Counted from the first letter of the stretch, positions 32,432-48,400 are shown. The stretch: 64,000 nt of DNA from Balanoglossus misakiensis (GCA_040954595.2 CM082596.2:10726001-10790000); one strand, 5' to 3'. Notes: generated by a model from the letters alone, not told the origin. Numbers and translations are program-made.

Positions 32432-35400
32432 CATTTTTCGAAGATTTTCGTGCGCCGTAACCCATGATTTTTTTCAAAAAATGCAGAAATTTTGAACTTT
32501 TGCAAAGTAGAAAAATTGACATTTTTGGACGATTTTCGTGAGCCGTAACCCATGATTTTTTTTCAAAAAAAGCAGAAATTTTGAACTTATGCAAAGTCGA
32601 AAAATTGTCATTTTTGGACGATTTTCGTGAGACGTAACACATGATTTTGTTCAAAAAATGCAGAAATTTTGAACTTTCGCAAAGTCGAAAAATTGGCATT
32701 TTTGGACGTTTTTCGTGAGCCGTAACCCATGATTTTTTTCAAAAAATGCAGAAATTTTGAATGTTAGCAAAGTAGAAAAATTTTCATTTTTGGACGATTT
32801 TCTTGTGTAACCCATGATTTTTTTTAAAAAATGCAGAAATTTAGAATTTTCGCAAAGTAGAAAAATTGTCATTTTTGGACGATTTTCGTGAGCCGTGACC
32901 CATGATTTTTTTCAAAAAATGCAGAAATTTTGAATGTTAGCAAAGTAGAAAAATTGTCATTTTTGGACGATTTTCTTGTGTAACCCATGATTTTTTTTTT
33001 TTAAATGCAGAAATTTTGAACTTTTTCAAAGTCGATGAATTGTCATTTTTGGACGATTTTCGTGAGCCGTAACCCATGATTTTTTTCAAAAAATGCAGAA
33101 ATTTTGAACATTCGCAAAGTAGAAAAATTGTCATTTTTGGACGATTTTCGTGAGCCGTGACCCATGATTTTTTTCAAAAAATGCAGAAATTTAGAACTTT
33201 TGCAAAGTCAAAAAATTTTCATTTTGGAATATTTTCGTGAGCCGTAACCCATGATTTTTTTCAAAAAATGCAGAAATTTTTGAACTTTCGCAAAGTCAAA
33301 AAAATGTCATTTTTGGACGATTTTCGTGAGCCGTAACCCATGATTTTTTTCAAAAATGCAGAAATTTTGAATTTTCGCAAAGTAGAAAAATTGTCATTTT
33401 TGGACGATTTTCGTGAGCCTTGACCAATGATTTTTTTCAAAAAATGCAGAAATTTAGAACTTTTGCAAAGTCAAAAAATTGTCATTTTTGGACTATTTTC
33501 GTGCGCCGTGACCCATGATTTTTTTCAAAAAATACAGAAATTTTGAATTTTCGCAAAGTAGAAAAATTGTCATTTTTCGAAGATTTTCGTGAGCCGTAAC
33601 CCATGATTTTTTTCAAAAAATGCAGAAATTTTGAACTTTTGCAAAGTCAAAAAATTGTCATTTTTGGACTATTTTCATGAGCCGTAACCCATGATTGTTT
33701 TTCAAAAAATGCAGAAATTTAGAACTTTCGCAAAGTAGAAAATTTTTTATTTTTGGACGATTTTCGTGAGCCGTGACCCTGATTTTTTTCAAAAAATGCA
33801 GAAATTTTCGACTTTCGCAAAGTCGAAAAATTGTCATTTTTGGACGCTTTTCGTGCGCCGTGACCCATGATTATTTTCAAAAAATACAGAAATTTTGAAT
33901 TTTCGCAAAGTAGAAAAATTGTCATTTTTCGAAGATTTTCGTGAGCCGTAACCCATGATTTTTTTCAAAAAATGCAGAAATTTTGAACTTTTGCAAAGTA
34001 GAAAAATTGACATTTTTGGACGATTTTCGTGAGTCGTAACCGATGATTTTTTTCAAAAAAAGCAGAAATTTTGAACTTTTGCAAAGTCGAAAAATTGTCA
34101 TTTTTGGACGATTTTCGTGAGCCGTGAGCCATGATTTTTTTCAGAAAATGCAGAAATTTTCGACTTTCGCAAAGTCGAAAAATTGTCATTTTTGGACGAT
34201 TTTCGTGCGCCGTGACCCATGATTTTTTTCAAAAAATGCAGAAATTTTGAATTTTCGCAAAGTTGAAAAATTGTCATTTTTCGAAGATTTTCGTGCGCCG
34301 TAACCCATGATTTTTTTCAAAAAATGCAGAAATTTTGAACTTTTGCAAAGTAGAAAAATTGACATTTTTGGACGATTTTCGTGAGCCGTAACCCATGATT
34401 TTTTTTCAAAAAAAGCAGAAATTTTGAACTTATGCAAAGTCGAAAAATTGTCATTTTTGGACGATTTTCGTGAGACGTAACACATGATTTTGTTCAAAAA
34501 ATGCAGAAATTTTGAACTTTCGCAAAGTCGAAAAATTGGCATTTTTGGACGATTTTCGTGAGCCGTAACCCATGATTTTTTTCAAAAAATGCAGAAATTT
34601 TGAATGTTAGCAAAGTAGAAAAATTGTCATTTTTGGACGATTTTCTTGTGTAACCCATGATTTTTTTTTAAAAATGCAGAAATTTAGAATTTTCGCAAAG
34701 TAGAAAAATTGTCATTTTTGGACGATTTTCGTGAGCCGTGACCCATGATTTTTTTCAAAAAATGCAGAAATTTTGAATGTTAGCAAAGTAGAAAAATTGT
34801 CATTTTTGGACGATTTTCTTGTGTAACCCATGATTTTTTTTTTTTAAATGCAGAAATTTTGAACTTTTTCAAAGTCGATGAATTGTCATTTTTGGACGAT
34901 TTTCGTGAGCCGTAACCCATGATTTTTTTCAAAAAATGCAGAAATTTTGAACATTCGCAAAGTAGAAAAATTGTCATTTTTGGACGATTTTCGTGAGCCG
35001 TGACCCATGATTTTTTTCAAAAAATGCAGAAATTTAGAACTTTTGCAAAGTCAAAAAATTTTCATTTTTGGAATATTTTCGTGAGCCGTAACCCATGATT
35101 TTTTTCAAAAAATGCAGAAATTTTGAACTTTCGCAAAGTCAAAAAATGTCATTTTTGGACGATTTTCGTGAGCCGTAACCCATGATTTTTTTCAAAAAAT
35201 GCAGAAATTTTGAACTTTCGCAAAGTCGAAAAATTGTCATTTTTGGACGATTTTCGTGAGCCGTAACCCATGATTTTTTTCAAAAAATGCAGAAATTTAG
35301 AACTTTCGCAAAGTAGAAAAATTGTCATTTTTGGACGATTTTCGTGAGCCGTGACCCATGATTTTTTTTCAAAAAATGCAGAAATTTTGAATGTTCGCAA

Positions 35401-36734
35401 AGTAGAAAAATTGTCATTTTTGGACGATTTTCGTGAGCCGTAACCCATGATTTTTTTCAAAAAATGCAGAAATTTAGAACTTTTGCAAAGTCAAAAAATT
35501 TTCATTTTGGAATATTTTCGTGAGCCGTAACCCATGATTTTTTTCAAAAAATGCAGAAATTTTTGAACTTTCGCAAAGTAAAAAAAATGTCATTTTTGGA
35601 CGATTTTCGTGAGCCGTAACCCATGATTTTTTTCAAAAATGCAGAAATTTTGAATTTTCGCAAAGTAGAAAAATTGTCATTTTTGGACGATTTTCGTGAG
35701 CCTTGACCAATGATGTTTTTCAAAAAATGCAGAAATTTAGAACTTTTGCAAAGTCAAAAAATTGTCATTTTTGGACTATTTTCGTGAGCCGTAACCCATG
35801 ATTGTTTTTCAAAAAATGCAGAAATTTATAACTTTCGCAAAGTAGAAAATTTTTTATTTTTGGACGATTTTCGTGAGCCGTGACCCTGATTTTTTTCAAA
35901 AAATGCAGAAATTTTCGACTTTCGCAAAGTCGAAAAATTGTCATTTTTGGACGCTTTTCGTGCGCCGTGACCCATGATTTTTTTCAAAAAATACAGAAAT
36001 TTTGAATTTTCGCAAAGTAGAAAAATTGTCATTTTTCGAAGATTTTCGTGAGCCGTAACCCATGATTTTTTTCAAAAAATGCAGAAATTTTGAACTTTTG
36101 CAAAGTAGAAAAATTGACATTTTTGGACGATTTTCGTGAGTCGTAACCGATGATTTTTTTCAAAAAAAGCAGAAATTTTGAACTTTTGCAAAGTCGAAAA
36201 ATTGTCATTTTTGGACGATTTTCGTGCGCCGTGACCCATGATTTTTTTCAAAAAATGCAGAAATTTTGAATTTTCGCAAAGTTGAAAAATTGTCATTTTT
36301 CGAAGATTTTCGTGCGCCGTAACCCATGATTTTTTTCAAAAAATGCAGAAATTTTGAACTTTTGCAAAGTAGAAAAATTGACATTTTTGGACGATTTTCG
36401 TGAGCCGTAACCCATGATTTTTTTTCAAAAAAAGCAGAAATTTTGAACTTATGCAAAGTCGAAAAATTGTCATTTTTGGACGATTTTCGTGAGACGTAAC
36501 ACATGATTTTGTTCAAAAAATGCAGAAATTTTGAACTTTCGCAAAGTCGAAAAATTGGCATTTTTGGACGATTTTCGTGAGCCGTAACCCATGATTTTTT
36601 TCAAAAAATGCAGAAATTTTGAATGTTAGCAAAGTAGAAAAATTGTCATTTTTGGACGATTTTCTTGTGTAACCCATGATTTTTTTTAAAAAATGCAGAA
36701 ATTTAGAATTTTCGCAAAGTAGAAAAATTGTCAT
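32343..36734. repeat. Satellite B re-duplicated blocks of 21-24 monomers
   Basis: A recognisable run of variant monomers (including acacatgattttgttc and gattttcttgtgtaaccc) starts at 32343 and recurs at 34186 and 36205 (offsets 1843 and 2019 bp). A second run at 33719 recurs at 35826 (2107 bp). Offsets are near multiples of 88. Confidence 0.75.
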
Positions 36735-39700
36735 TTTTGGACGATTTTCGTGAGCCGTAACCCATGATTTTTTTCAAAAAATGCAGAAATTTTGAATGTT
36801 AGCAAAGTAGAAAAATTGTCATTTTTGGACGATTTTCTTGTGTAACCCATGATTTTTTTTAAAAAATGCAGAAATTTAGAATTTTCGCAAAGTAGAAAAA
36901 TTGTCATTTTTGGACGATTTTCGTGAGCCGTGACCCATGATTTTTTTCAAAAAATGCAGAAATTTTGAATGTTAGCAAAGTAGAAAAATTGTCATTTTTG
37001 GACGATTTTCTTGTGTAACCCATGATTTTTTTTTTTAAAATGCAGAAATTTTGAACTTTTTCAAAGTCGATGAATTGTCATTTTTGGACGATTTTCGTGA
37101 GCCGTAACCCATGATTTTTTTCAAAAAATGCAGAAATTTTGCACATTCGCAAAGTAGAAAAATTGTCATTTTTGGACGATTTTCGTGAGCCGTGACCCAT
37201 GATTTTTTTCAAAAAATGCAGAAATTTAGAACTTTTGCAAAGTCAAAAAATTTTCATTTTTGGAATATTTTCGTGAGCCGTAACCCATGATTTTTTTCAA
37301 AAAATGCAGAAATTTTGAACTTTCGCAAAGTCAAAAAATGTCATTTTTGGACGATTTTCGTGAGCCGTAACCCATGATTTTTTTCAAAAAATGCAGAAAT
37401 TTAGAACTTTCGCAAAGTCGAAAAATTGTCATTTTTGGACGATTTTCGTGAGCCGTAACCCATGATTTTTTTCAAAAAATGCAGAAATTTAGAACTTTCG
37501 CAAAGTAGAAAAATTGTCATTTTTGGACGATTTTCGTGAGCCGTGACCCATGATTTTTTTTCAAAAAATGCAGAAATTTTGAATGTTCGCTAAGTAGAAA
37601 AATTGTCATTTTTGGACGATTTTCGTGAGCCGTAACCCATGATTTTTTTCAAAAAATGCAGAAATTTTGAACATTCGCAAAGTCGAAAAATTGTCATTTT
37701 TGGACGATTTTCGTGAGTCTTAACCCATGATTTTTTTTTTAAAATGCAGAAATTTTGAACTTTTTCAAAGTCGATGAATTGTCATTTTTGGACGATTTTC
37801 GTGAGCCGTAACCCATGATTTTTTTCAAAAAATGCAGAAATTTTGAACATTCGCAAAGTCGAAAAATTGTCATTTTTGGACGATTTTCGTGAGTCTTAAC
37901 CCATGATTTTTTTTTTAAAATGCAGAAATTTTGAACTTTTTCAAAGTCGATGAATTGTCATTTTTGGACGATTTTCGTGAGCCGTAACCCATGATTTTTT
38001 TTCAAAAAATGCAGAAATTTTGAATTTACCGCAAAGTATAAAAATTGTCATTTTTGGACGATTTTCGTGAGCCGTAACCCATGATTTTTTTCAAAAAATG
38101 CAGAAATTTTGAACTTTCGCAAAGTCAAAAAATGTCATTTTTGGACGATTTTCGTGAGCCGTAACCCATGATTTTTTTCAAAAAATGCAGAAATTTTGAA
38201 CTTTCGCAAAGTCGAAAAATTGTCATTTTCGGACGATTTTCGTGAGCCGTAACCCATGATTTTTTTCAAAAAATGCAGAAATTTAGAACTTTCGCAAAGT
38301 AGAAAAATTGTCATTTTTGGACGATTTTCGTGAGCCGTGACCCATGATTTTTTTCAAAAAATGCAGAAATTTTGAATGTTCGCAAAGTAGAAAAATTGTC
38401 ATTTTTGGACGATTTTCGTGAGCCGTAACCCATGATTTTTTTCAAAAAATGCAGAAATTTTGAACATTCGCAAAGTCGAAAAATTGTCCTTTTTGGACGA
38501 TTTTCGTGAGCCGTAACCCATGATTTTTTTCAAAAAATGCAGAAATTTTGAACATTCGCAAATTCGAAAAATTGTCCTTTTTGGACGATTTTCGTGAGAC
38601 GTAACCCATGATTTTTTTCAAAAAATGCAGAAATTTTGAACTTTCGCAAAGTCGAAAAATTGTCATTTTGGACGATTTTAGTGAGCCGTAACCCATGATT
38701 TTTTTCAAAAATGCAGAAATTTTGAATTTTCGCAAAGTAGAAAAATTGTCATTTTTGGACGATTTTCGTGAGCCGTAACCCATGATTTTTTTCAAAAAAT
38801 GCAGAAATTTTGAACATTCGCAAAGTCGAAAAATTGTCATTTTAGAACGATATTCGTGAGCCGTAACCCATGATTTTTTCAAAAAATGCAGAAATTTTGA
38901 ACTTTCGCAAAGTCGAAAAATTGTCATTTTGGACGATTTTAGTGAGCCGTAACCCATGATTTTTTTCAAAAATGCAGAAATTTTGAATTTTCGCAAAGTA
39001 GAAAAATTGTCATTTTAGAACGATATTCGTGAGCCGTAACCCATGATTTTTTCAAAAAATGCAGAAATTTTGAACTTTTGCAAAGTCGAAAAATTGTCAT
39101 TTTTGGACGATTTTCGTGAGCCGTAACCCATGATTTTTTTCAAAAAATGCAGAAATTTTGAACTTTCGCAAAGTCAAAAAATGTCATTTTTGGACGATTT
39201 TCGTGAGCCGTAACCCATGATTTTTTTCAAAAAATGCAGAAATTTTGAACTTTCGCAAAGTCGAAAAATTGTCATTTTCGGACGATTTTCGTGAGCCGTA
39301 ACCCATGATTTTTTTCAAAAAATGCAGAAATTTTGAATGTTCGCAAAGTAGAAAAATTGTCATTTTTGGACGATTTTCGTGAGCCGTAACCCATGATTTT
39401 TTTCAAAAAATGCAGAAATTTTGAACATTCGCAAAGTCGAAAAATTGTCATTTTTGGACGATTTTCGTGAGTCTTAACCCATGATTTTTTTTTTAAAATG
39501 CAGAAATTTTGAACTTTTTCAAAGTCGATGAATTGTCATTTTTGGACGATTTTCGTGAGCCGTAACCCATGATTTTTTTCAAAAAATGCAGAAATTTTGA
39601 AAATTCGCAAAGTCGAAAAATTGTCCTTTTTGGACGATTTTCGTGAGACGTAACCCATGATTTTTTTCAAAAAATGCAGAAATTTTGAACTTTCGCAAAG

Positions 39701-42419
39701 TAGAAAAATTGTCATTTTGGACGATTTTAGTGAGCCGTAACCCATGATTTTTTTCAAAAATGCAGAAATTTTGAATTTTCGCAAAGTAGAAAAATTGTCA
39801 TTTTTGGACGATTTTCGTGAGCCGTAACCCATGATTTTTTTCAAAAAATGCAGAAATTTTGAACATTCGCAAAGTCCAAAAATTGTCATTTTAGAACGAT
39901 ATTCGTGAGCCGTAACCCATGATTTTTTCAAAAAATGCAGAAATTTTGAACTTTTGCAAAGTCGAAAAATTGGCATTTTTGGACGATTTTCGTGAGCCGT
40001 AACCCATGATTTTTTTCAAAAATGCAGAAATTTTGAATTTTCGCAAAGTATAAAAATTGTCATTTTTGGACGATTTTCGTGAGCCGTAACCCATTATTTT
40101 TTTCAAAAAATGCAGAAATTTAGAACTTTCGCAAAGTAGAAAAATTGTCATTTTTGGACGATTTTCGTGAGCCGTGACCCATGATTTTTTTCAAAAAATG
40201 CAGAAATTTTGAATGTTCGCAAAGTAGAAAAATTGTCATTTTTGGACGATTTTCGTGAGCCGTAACCCATGATTTTTTTCAAAAAATGCAGAAATTTTGA
40301 ACATTCGCAAAGTCGAAAAATTGTCATTTTTGGACGATTTTCGTGAGTCTTAACCCATGATTTTTTTTTTAAAATGCAGAAATTTTGAACTTTTTCAAAG
40401 TCGATGAATTGTCATTTTTGGACGATTTTCGTGAGCCGTAACCCATGATTTTTTTCAAAAAATGCAGAAATTTTGAACATACGCAAAGTCGAAAAATTGT
40501 CCTTTTTGGACGATTTTCGTGAGACGTAACCCATGATTTTTTTCAAAACATGCAGAAATTTTGAACTTTCGCAAAGTCGAAAAATTGTCATTTTGGACGA
40601 TTTTAGTGAGCCGTAACCCATGATTTTTTTCAAAAATGCAGAAATTTTGAATTTTCGCAAAGTAGAAAAATTGTCATTTTTGGACGATTTTCGTGAGCCG
40701 TGACCCATGATTTTTTTCAAAAAATGCAGAAATTTTGAATGTTCGCAAAGTAGAAAAATTGTCATTTTTGGACGATTTTCGTGAGCCGTAACCCATGATT
40801 TTTTTCAAAAAATGCAGAAATTTTGAACATTCGCAAAGTCGAAAAATTGTCATTTTTGGACGATTTTCGTGAGTCTTAACCCATGATTTTTTTTTTAAAA
40901 TGCAGAAATTTTGAACTTTTTCAAAGTCGATGAATTGTCATTTTTGGACGATTTTCGTGAGCCGTAACCCATGATTTTTTTCAAAAAATGCAGAAATTTT
41001 GAACATACGCAAAGTCGAAAAATTGTCCTTTTTGGACGATTTTCGTGAGACGTAACCCATGATTTTTTTCAAAACATGCAGAAATTTTGAACTTTCGCAA
41101 AGTCGAAAAATTGTCATTTTGGACGATTTTAGTGAGCCGTAACCCATGATTTTTTTCAAAAATGCAGAAATTTTGAATTTTCGCAAAGTAGAAAAATTGT
41201 CATTTTTGGACGATTTTCGTGAGCCGTAACCCATGATTTTTTTCAAAAAATGCAGAAATTTTGAACATTCGCAAAGTCCAAAAATTGTCATTTTAGAACG
41301 ATATTCGTGAGCCGTAACCCATGATTTTTTCAAAAAATGCAGAAATTTTGAACTTTTGCAAAGTATAAAAATTGTCATTTTTGGACGATTTTCGTGAGCC
41401 GTAACCCATGATTTTTTTCAAAAAATGCAGAAATTTTGAACTTTCGCAAAGTCAAAAAATGTCATTTTTGGACGATTTTCGTGAGCCGTAACCCATGATT
41501 TTTTTCAAAAAATGCAGAAATTTTGAACTTTTGCAAAGTCGAAAAATTGTCATTTTGGACGATTTTAGTGAGCCGTAACCCATGATTTTTTTCAAAAAAT
41601 GCAGAAATTTAGAACTTTTGCAAAGTCAAAAAATTTTCATTTTTGAAATATTTTCGTGAGCCGTAACCCATGATTTTTTTCAAAAAATGCAGAAATTTTG
41701 AACTTTCGCAAAGTCAAAAAAATGTCATTTTTGGACGATTTTCGTGAGCCGTGACCCATGATTTTTTTCAAAAAATGCAGAAATTTTGAATGTTCGCAAA
41801 GTAGAAAAATTGTCATTTTTGGACGATTTTCGTGAGCCGTAACCCATGATTTTTTTCAAAAAATGCAGAAATTTTGAACTTTCGCAAAGTCGAAAAATTG
41901 TCATTTTTGGACGATTTTCGTGAGCCGTAACCCATGATTTTTTTCAAAAAATGCAGAAATTTAGAACTTTCGCAAAGTAGAAAAATTGTCATTTTTGGAC
42001 GATTTTCGTGAGCCGTGACCCATGATTTTTTCAAAAAATGCAGAAATGTTGAATGTTCTCAAAGTAGAAAAATTGTCATTTTTGGACGATTTTCGTGAGC
42101 CGTAACCCATGATTTTTTTCAAAAAATGCAGAAATTTTGAACATTCGCAAAGTCGAAAAATTGTCATTTTTGGACGATTTTCGTGAGCCGTGACCCATGA
42201 TTTTTTTCAAAAATGCAGAAATTTTGAACTTTTGCAAAGTCGATGAATTGTCCTTTTTGGACGATTTTCGTGAGACGTAACCAATGATTTTTTTCAAAAA
42301 ATGCAGAAATTTGAAAATTCGCGAAGTCGAAAAATTGTCATTTTGGACGATTTTAGTGAGCCGTAACCCATGATTTTTTTCAAAAATGCAGAAATTTTGA
42401 ATTTTCGCAAAGTAGAAAA

Positions 42420-45400
42420 ATTGTCATTTTAGAACGATATTCGTGAGCCGTAACCCATGATTTTTTCAAAAAATGCAGAAATTTAGAACTTTCGCAAAGT
42501 AGAAAAATTGTCATTTTTAGACGATTTTCGTGAGCCTTGACCAATGATTTTTTTCAAAAAATGCAGAAATTTAGAAGTTTTGCAAAGTAGAAAAATTGTC
42601 ATTTTTGGACGATTTTCGTGAGCCGTGACCCATGATTTTTTTCAAAAAGTGCAGAAATTTAGAACTTTTGCAAAGTCAAAAAATTTTCATTTTTGAAATA
42701 TTTTCGTGAGCCGTAACCCATGATTTTTTTCAAAAAATGCAGAAATTTTGAACTTTCGCAAAGTCAAAAAAATGTCATTTTTGGACGATTTTCGTGAGCC
42801 GTGACCCATGATTTTTTTCAAAAAATGCAGAAATTTTGAATGTTCGCAAAGTAGAAAAATTGTCATTTTTGGACGATTTTCGTGAGCCGTAACCCATGAT
42901 TTTTTTTCAAAAAATGCAGAAATTTTGAACTTTCGCAAAGTCGAAAAATTGCCCTTTTTCGGACGATTTTCGTGAGCCGTAACCCATGATTTTTTTCAAA
43001 AAATGCAGAAATTTAGAACTTTTGCAAAGTCGATGAATTGTCATTTTTGGACGATTTTCGTGAGCCGTAACCCATGACTTTTTTCAAAAAATGCAGAAAT
43101 TTTGAAAATTCGCAAAGTCGAAAAATTGTCCTTTTTGGACGATTTTCGTGAGACGTAACCCATGATTTTTTTCAAAAAATGCAGAAATTTTGAACTTTCG
43201 CAAAGTCGAAAAATTGTCATTTTGGACGATTTTAGTGAGCCGTAACCCATGATTTTTTTCAAAAATGCAGAAATTTTGAATTTTCGCAAAGTAGAAAAAT
43301 TGTCATTTTTGAACGATTTTCGTGAGCCGTAACCCATGATTTTTTTCAAAAAATGCAGAAATTTTGAACATTCGCAAAGTCGAAAAATTGTCATTTTAGA
43401 ACGATATTCGTGAGCCGTAACCCATGATTTTTTTCAAAAAATGCAGAAATTTTGAACTTTTGCAAAGTCGAAAAATTGGCATTTTTGGACTATTTTCGTG
43501 GGCCGTAACCCATGATTTTTTTCAAAAAATGCAAAACTTTTGAACATTCGCGAAGTCGAGAAATTGTCATTTTTGGACGATTTTCATGAGCCGTAACCGT
43601 GATTTTTTTCAAAAAATGCAGAAATTTAGAACTTTCGCAAAGTCGAAAAATTGTCATTTTTGGACGATTTTCGTGAGCCGTGACCCATGATTTTTTTCAA
43701 AAAATGCAGAAATTTTGAATGTTCGCAAAGTCGAAAAATTGGCATTTTTGGACGATTTTCGTGAGCCGTAACCCATGATTTTTTTCAAAAAATGCAGAAA
43801 TTTTGAATTTTCGCAAAGTAGAAAAATTGTCATTTTAGAACGATATTCGTGAGCCGTAACCCATGATTTTTTCAAAAAATGCAGAAATTTAGAACTTTCG
43901 CAAAGTAGAAAAATTGTCATTTTTAGACGATTTTCGTGAGCCTTGACCAATGATTTTTTTCAAAAAATGCAGAAATTTAGAAGTTTTGCAAAGTAGAAAA
44001 ATTGTCATTTTTGGACGATTTTCGTGAGCCGTGACCCATGATTTTTTTCAAAAAGTGCAGAAATTTAGAACTTTTGCAAAGTCAAAAAATTTTCATTTTT
44101 GAAATATTTTCGTGAGCCGTAACCCATGATTTTTTTCAAAAAATGCAGAAATTTTGAACTTTCGCAAAGTCAAAAAAATGTCATTTTTGGACGATTTTCG
44201 TGAGCCGTGACCCATGATTTTTTTCAAAAAATGCAGAAATTTTGAATGTTCGCAAAGTAGAAAAATTGTCATTTTTGGACGATTTTCGTGAGCCGTAACC
44301 CATGATTTTTTTTCAAAAAATGCAGAAATTTTGAACTTTCGCAAAGTCGAAAAATTGCCCTTTTTCGGACGATTTTCGTGAGCCGTAACCCATGATTTTT
44401 TTCAAAAAATGCAGAAATTTAGAACTTTTGCAAAGTCGATGAATTGTCATTTTTGGACGATTTTCGTGAGCCGTAACCCATGACTTTTTTCAAAAAATGC
44501 AGAAATTTTGAAAATTCGCAAAGTCGAAAAATTGTCCTTTTTGGACGATTTTCGTGAGACGTAACCCATGATTTTTTTCAAAAAATGCAGAAATTTTGAA
44601 CTTTCGCAAAGTCGAAAAATTGTCATTTTGGACGATTTTAGTGAGCCGTAACCCATGATTTTTTTCAAAAATGCAGAAATTTTGAATTTTCGCAAAGTAG
44701 AAAAATTGTCATTTTTGAACGATTTTCGTGAGCCGTAACCCATGATTTTTTTCAAAAAATGCAGAAATTTTGAACATTCGCAAAGTCGAAAAATTGTCAT
44801 TTTAGAACGATATTCGTGAGCCGTAACCCATGATTTTTTCAAAAAATGCAGAAATTTTGAACTTTTGCAAAGTCGAAAAATTGGCATTTTCGGACTATTT
44901 TCGTGAGCCGTAACCCATGATTTTTTTCAAAAAATGCAAAACTTTTGAACATTCGCGAAGTCGAGAAATTGTCATTTTTGGACGATTTTCATGAGCCGTA
45001 ACCGTGATTTTTTTCAAAAAATGCAGAAATTTAGAACTTTCGCAAAGTCGAAAAATTGTCATTTTTGGACGATTTTCGTGAGCCGTGACCCATGATTTTT
45101 TTCAAAAAATGCAGAAATTTTGAATGTTCGCAAAGTAGAAAAATTGTCATTTTTGGACGATTTTCGTGAGCCGTAACCCATGATTTTTTTCAAAAAATGC
45201 AGAAATTTTGAACTTTCGCAAAGTCGAAAAATTGTCATTTTTGGACGATTTTCGTGAGCCGTAACCCATGATTTTTTTCAAAAAATGCAGAAATTTTGAA
45301 TGTTCGCAAAGTAGAAAAATTGTCATTTTTAGACGATTTTCGTGAGCCTTGACCAATGATTTTTTTCAAAAAATGCAGAAATTTAGAAGTTTTGCAAAGT

Positions 45401-48400
45401 AGAAAAATTGTCATTTTTGGACGATTTTCGTGAGCCGTGACCCATGATTTTTTTCAAAAAATGCAGAAATTTAGAACTTTTGCAAAGTCAAAAAATTTTC
45501 ATTTTTGAAATATTTTCGTGAGCCGTAACCCATGATTTTTTTTCAAAAAATGCAGAAATTTTGAACTTTCGCAAAGTCAAAAAAATGTCATTTTTGGACG
45601 ATTTTCGTGAGCCGTGACCCATGATTTTTTTCAAAAAATGCAGAAATTTTGAATGTTCGCAAAGTAGAAAAATTGTCATTTTTGGACGATTTTCGTGAGC
45701 CGTAACCCATGATTTTTTTCAAAAAATGCAGAAATTTTGAACTTTCGCAAAGTCGAAAAATTGTCATTTTTGGACGATTTTCGTGAGCCGTAACCCATGA
45801 TTTTTTTCAAAAAATGCAGAAATTTTGAACTTTCGCAAAGTCGAAAAATTGTCATTTTTGGACGATTTTCGTGAGCCGTAACCCATGATTTTTTTCAAAA
45901 AATGCAGAAATTTTGAATGTTCGCAAAGTAGAAAAATTGTCATTTTTAGACGATTTTCGTGAGCCTTGACCAATGATTTTTTTCAAAAAATGCAGAAATT
46001 TAGAAGTTTTGCAAAGTAGAAAAATTGTCATTTTTGGACGATTTTCGTGAGCCGTGACCCATGATTTTTTTCAAAAAATGCAGAAATTTAGAACTTTTGC
46101 AAAGTCAAAAAATTTTCATTTTTGAAATATTTTCGTGAGCCGTAACCCATGATTTTTTTCAAAAAAAGCAGAAATTTTGAACTTTCGCAAAGTCAAAAAA
46201 ATGTCATTTTTGGACGATTTTCGTGAGCCGTGACCCATGATTTTTTTCAAAAAATGCAGAAATTTTGAATGTTCGCAAAGTAGAAAAATTGTCATTTTTG
46301 GACGATTTTCGTGAGCCGTGACCCATGATTTTTTCAAAAAATGCAGAAATTTTGAATGTTCGCAAAGTAGAAAAATTGTCATTTTTGGACGATTTTCGTG
46401 AGCCGTAACCCATGATTTTTTTCAAAAAATGCAGAAATTTAGAACTTTCGCAAAGTAGAAAAATTGTCATTTTTGGACGATTTTCGTGAGCCGTGACCCA
46501 TGATTTTTTCAAAAAATGCAGAAATTTTGAATGTTCGCAAAGTAGAAAAATTGTCATTTTTGGACGATTTTCGTCAGCCTTAACCCATGATTTTTTTTTT
46601 TTAAATGCAGAAATTTTGAACTTTTGCAAAGTCGATGAATTGTCATTTTTGGACGATTTTCGTGAGCCGTAACCCATGATTTTTTTTCAAAAAATGCAGA
46701 AATTTGAAAATTCGCAAAGTCGAAAAATTGTCCTTTTTGGACGATTTTCGTGAGACGTAACCAATGATTTTTTTCAAAAAATGCAGAAATTTTGAACTTT
46801 CGCAAAGTCGAAAAATTGTCATTTTGGACGATTTTAGTGAGCCGTAACCCATGATTTTTTTCAAAAATGCAGAAATTTTGAATTTTCGCAAAGTAGAAAA
46901 AATTTCATTTTAGAACGATATTCGTGAGCCGTAACCCATGATTTTTTCAAAAAATGCAGAAATTTAGAACTTTCGCAAAGTAGAAAAATTGTCATTTTTA
47001 GACAATTTTCGTGAGCCGTGACCCATGATTTTTTTCAAAAATGCAGAAATTTTGAACTTTTGCAAAGTCGATGAATTGTCCTTTTTGGACGATTTTCGTG
47101 AGACGTAACCAATGATTTTTTTCAAAAAATGCAGAAATTTTGAACTTTCGCAAAGTCGAAAAATTGTCATTTTGGACGATTTTAGTGAGCCGTAACCCAT
47201 GATTTTTTTCAAAAATGCAGAAATTTTGAATTTTCGCAAAATAGAAAAATTGTCATTTTAGAACGATATTCGTGAGCCGTAACCCATGATTTTTTCAAAA
47301 AATGCAGAAATTTAGAACTTTCGCAAAGTAGAAAAATTGTCATTTTTAGACGATTTTCGTGAGCCGTGACCCATGATTTTTTCAAAAAATGCAGAAATTT
47401 TGAATGTTCGCAAAGTAGAAAAATTGTCATTTTTGGACGATTTTCGTGAGCCGTAACCCATGATTTTTTTCAAAAAATGCAGAAATTTTGAACATTCGCA
47501 AAGTCGAAAAATTGTCATTTTTGGACGATTTTCGTGAGCCTTAACCCATGATTTTTTTTTTTTTAATGCAGAAATTTTGAACTTTTGCAAAGTCGATGAA
47601 TTGTCATTTTTGGACGATTTTCGTGAGCCGTAACCCATGATTTTTTTCAAAAAATGCAGAAATTTAGAACTTTTGCAAAGTCGATGAATTGTCATTTTTG
47701 GACGATTTTCGTGAGCCGTAACCCATGACTTTTTTCAAAAAATGCAGAAATTTTGAAAATTCGCAAAGTCGAAAAATTGTCCTTTTTGGACGATTTTCGT
47801 GAGACGTAACCCATGATTTTTTTCAAAAAATGCAGAAATTTTGAACTTTCGCAAAGTCGAAAAATTGTCATTTTGGACGATTTTAGTAGGCCGTAACCCA
47901 TGATTTTTTTCAAAAATGCAGAAATTTTGAATTTTCGCAAAGTAGAAAAATTGTCATTTTTGAACGATTTTCGTGAGCCGTAACCCATGATTTTTTTCAA
48001 AAAATGCAGAAATTTTGAACATTCGCAAAGTCGAAAAATTGTCATTTTAGAACGATATTCGTGAGCCGTAACCCATGATTTTTTCAAAAAATGCAGAAAT
48101 TTTGAACTTTTGCAAAGTCGAAAAATTGGCATTTTTGGACTATTTTCGTGAGCCGTAACCCATGATTTTTTTCAAAAAATGCAAAACTTTTGAACATTCG
48201 CGAAGTCGAGAAATTGTCATTTTTGGACGATTTTCATGAGCCGTAACCGTGATTTTTTTCAAAAAATGCAGAAATTTAGAACTTTCGCAAAGTCGAAAAA
48301 TTGTCATTTTTGGACGATTTTCGTGAGCCGTGACCCATGATTTTTTTCAAAAAATGCAGAAATTTTGAATGTTCGCAAAGTAGAAAAATTGTCATTTTTG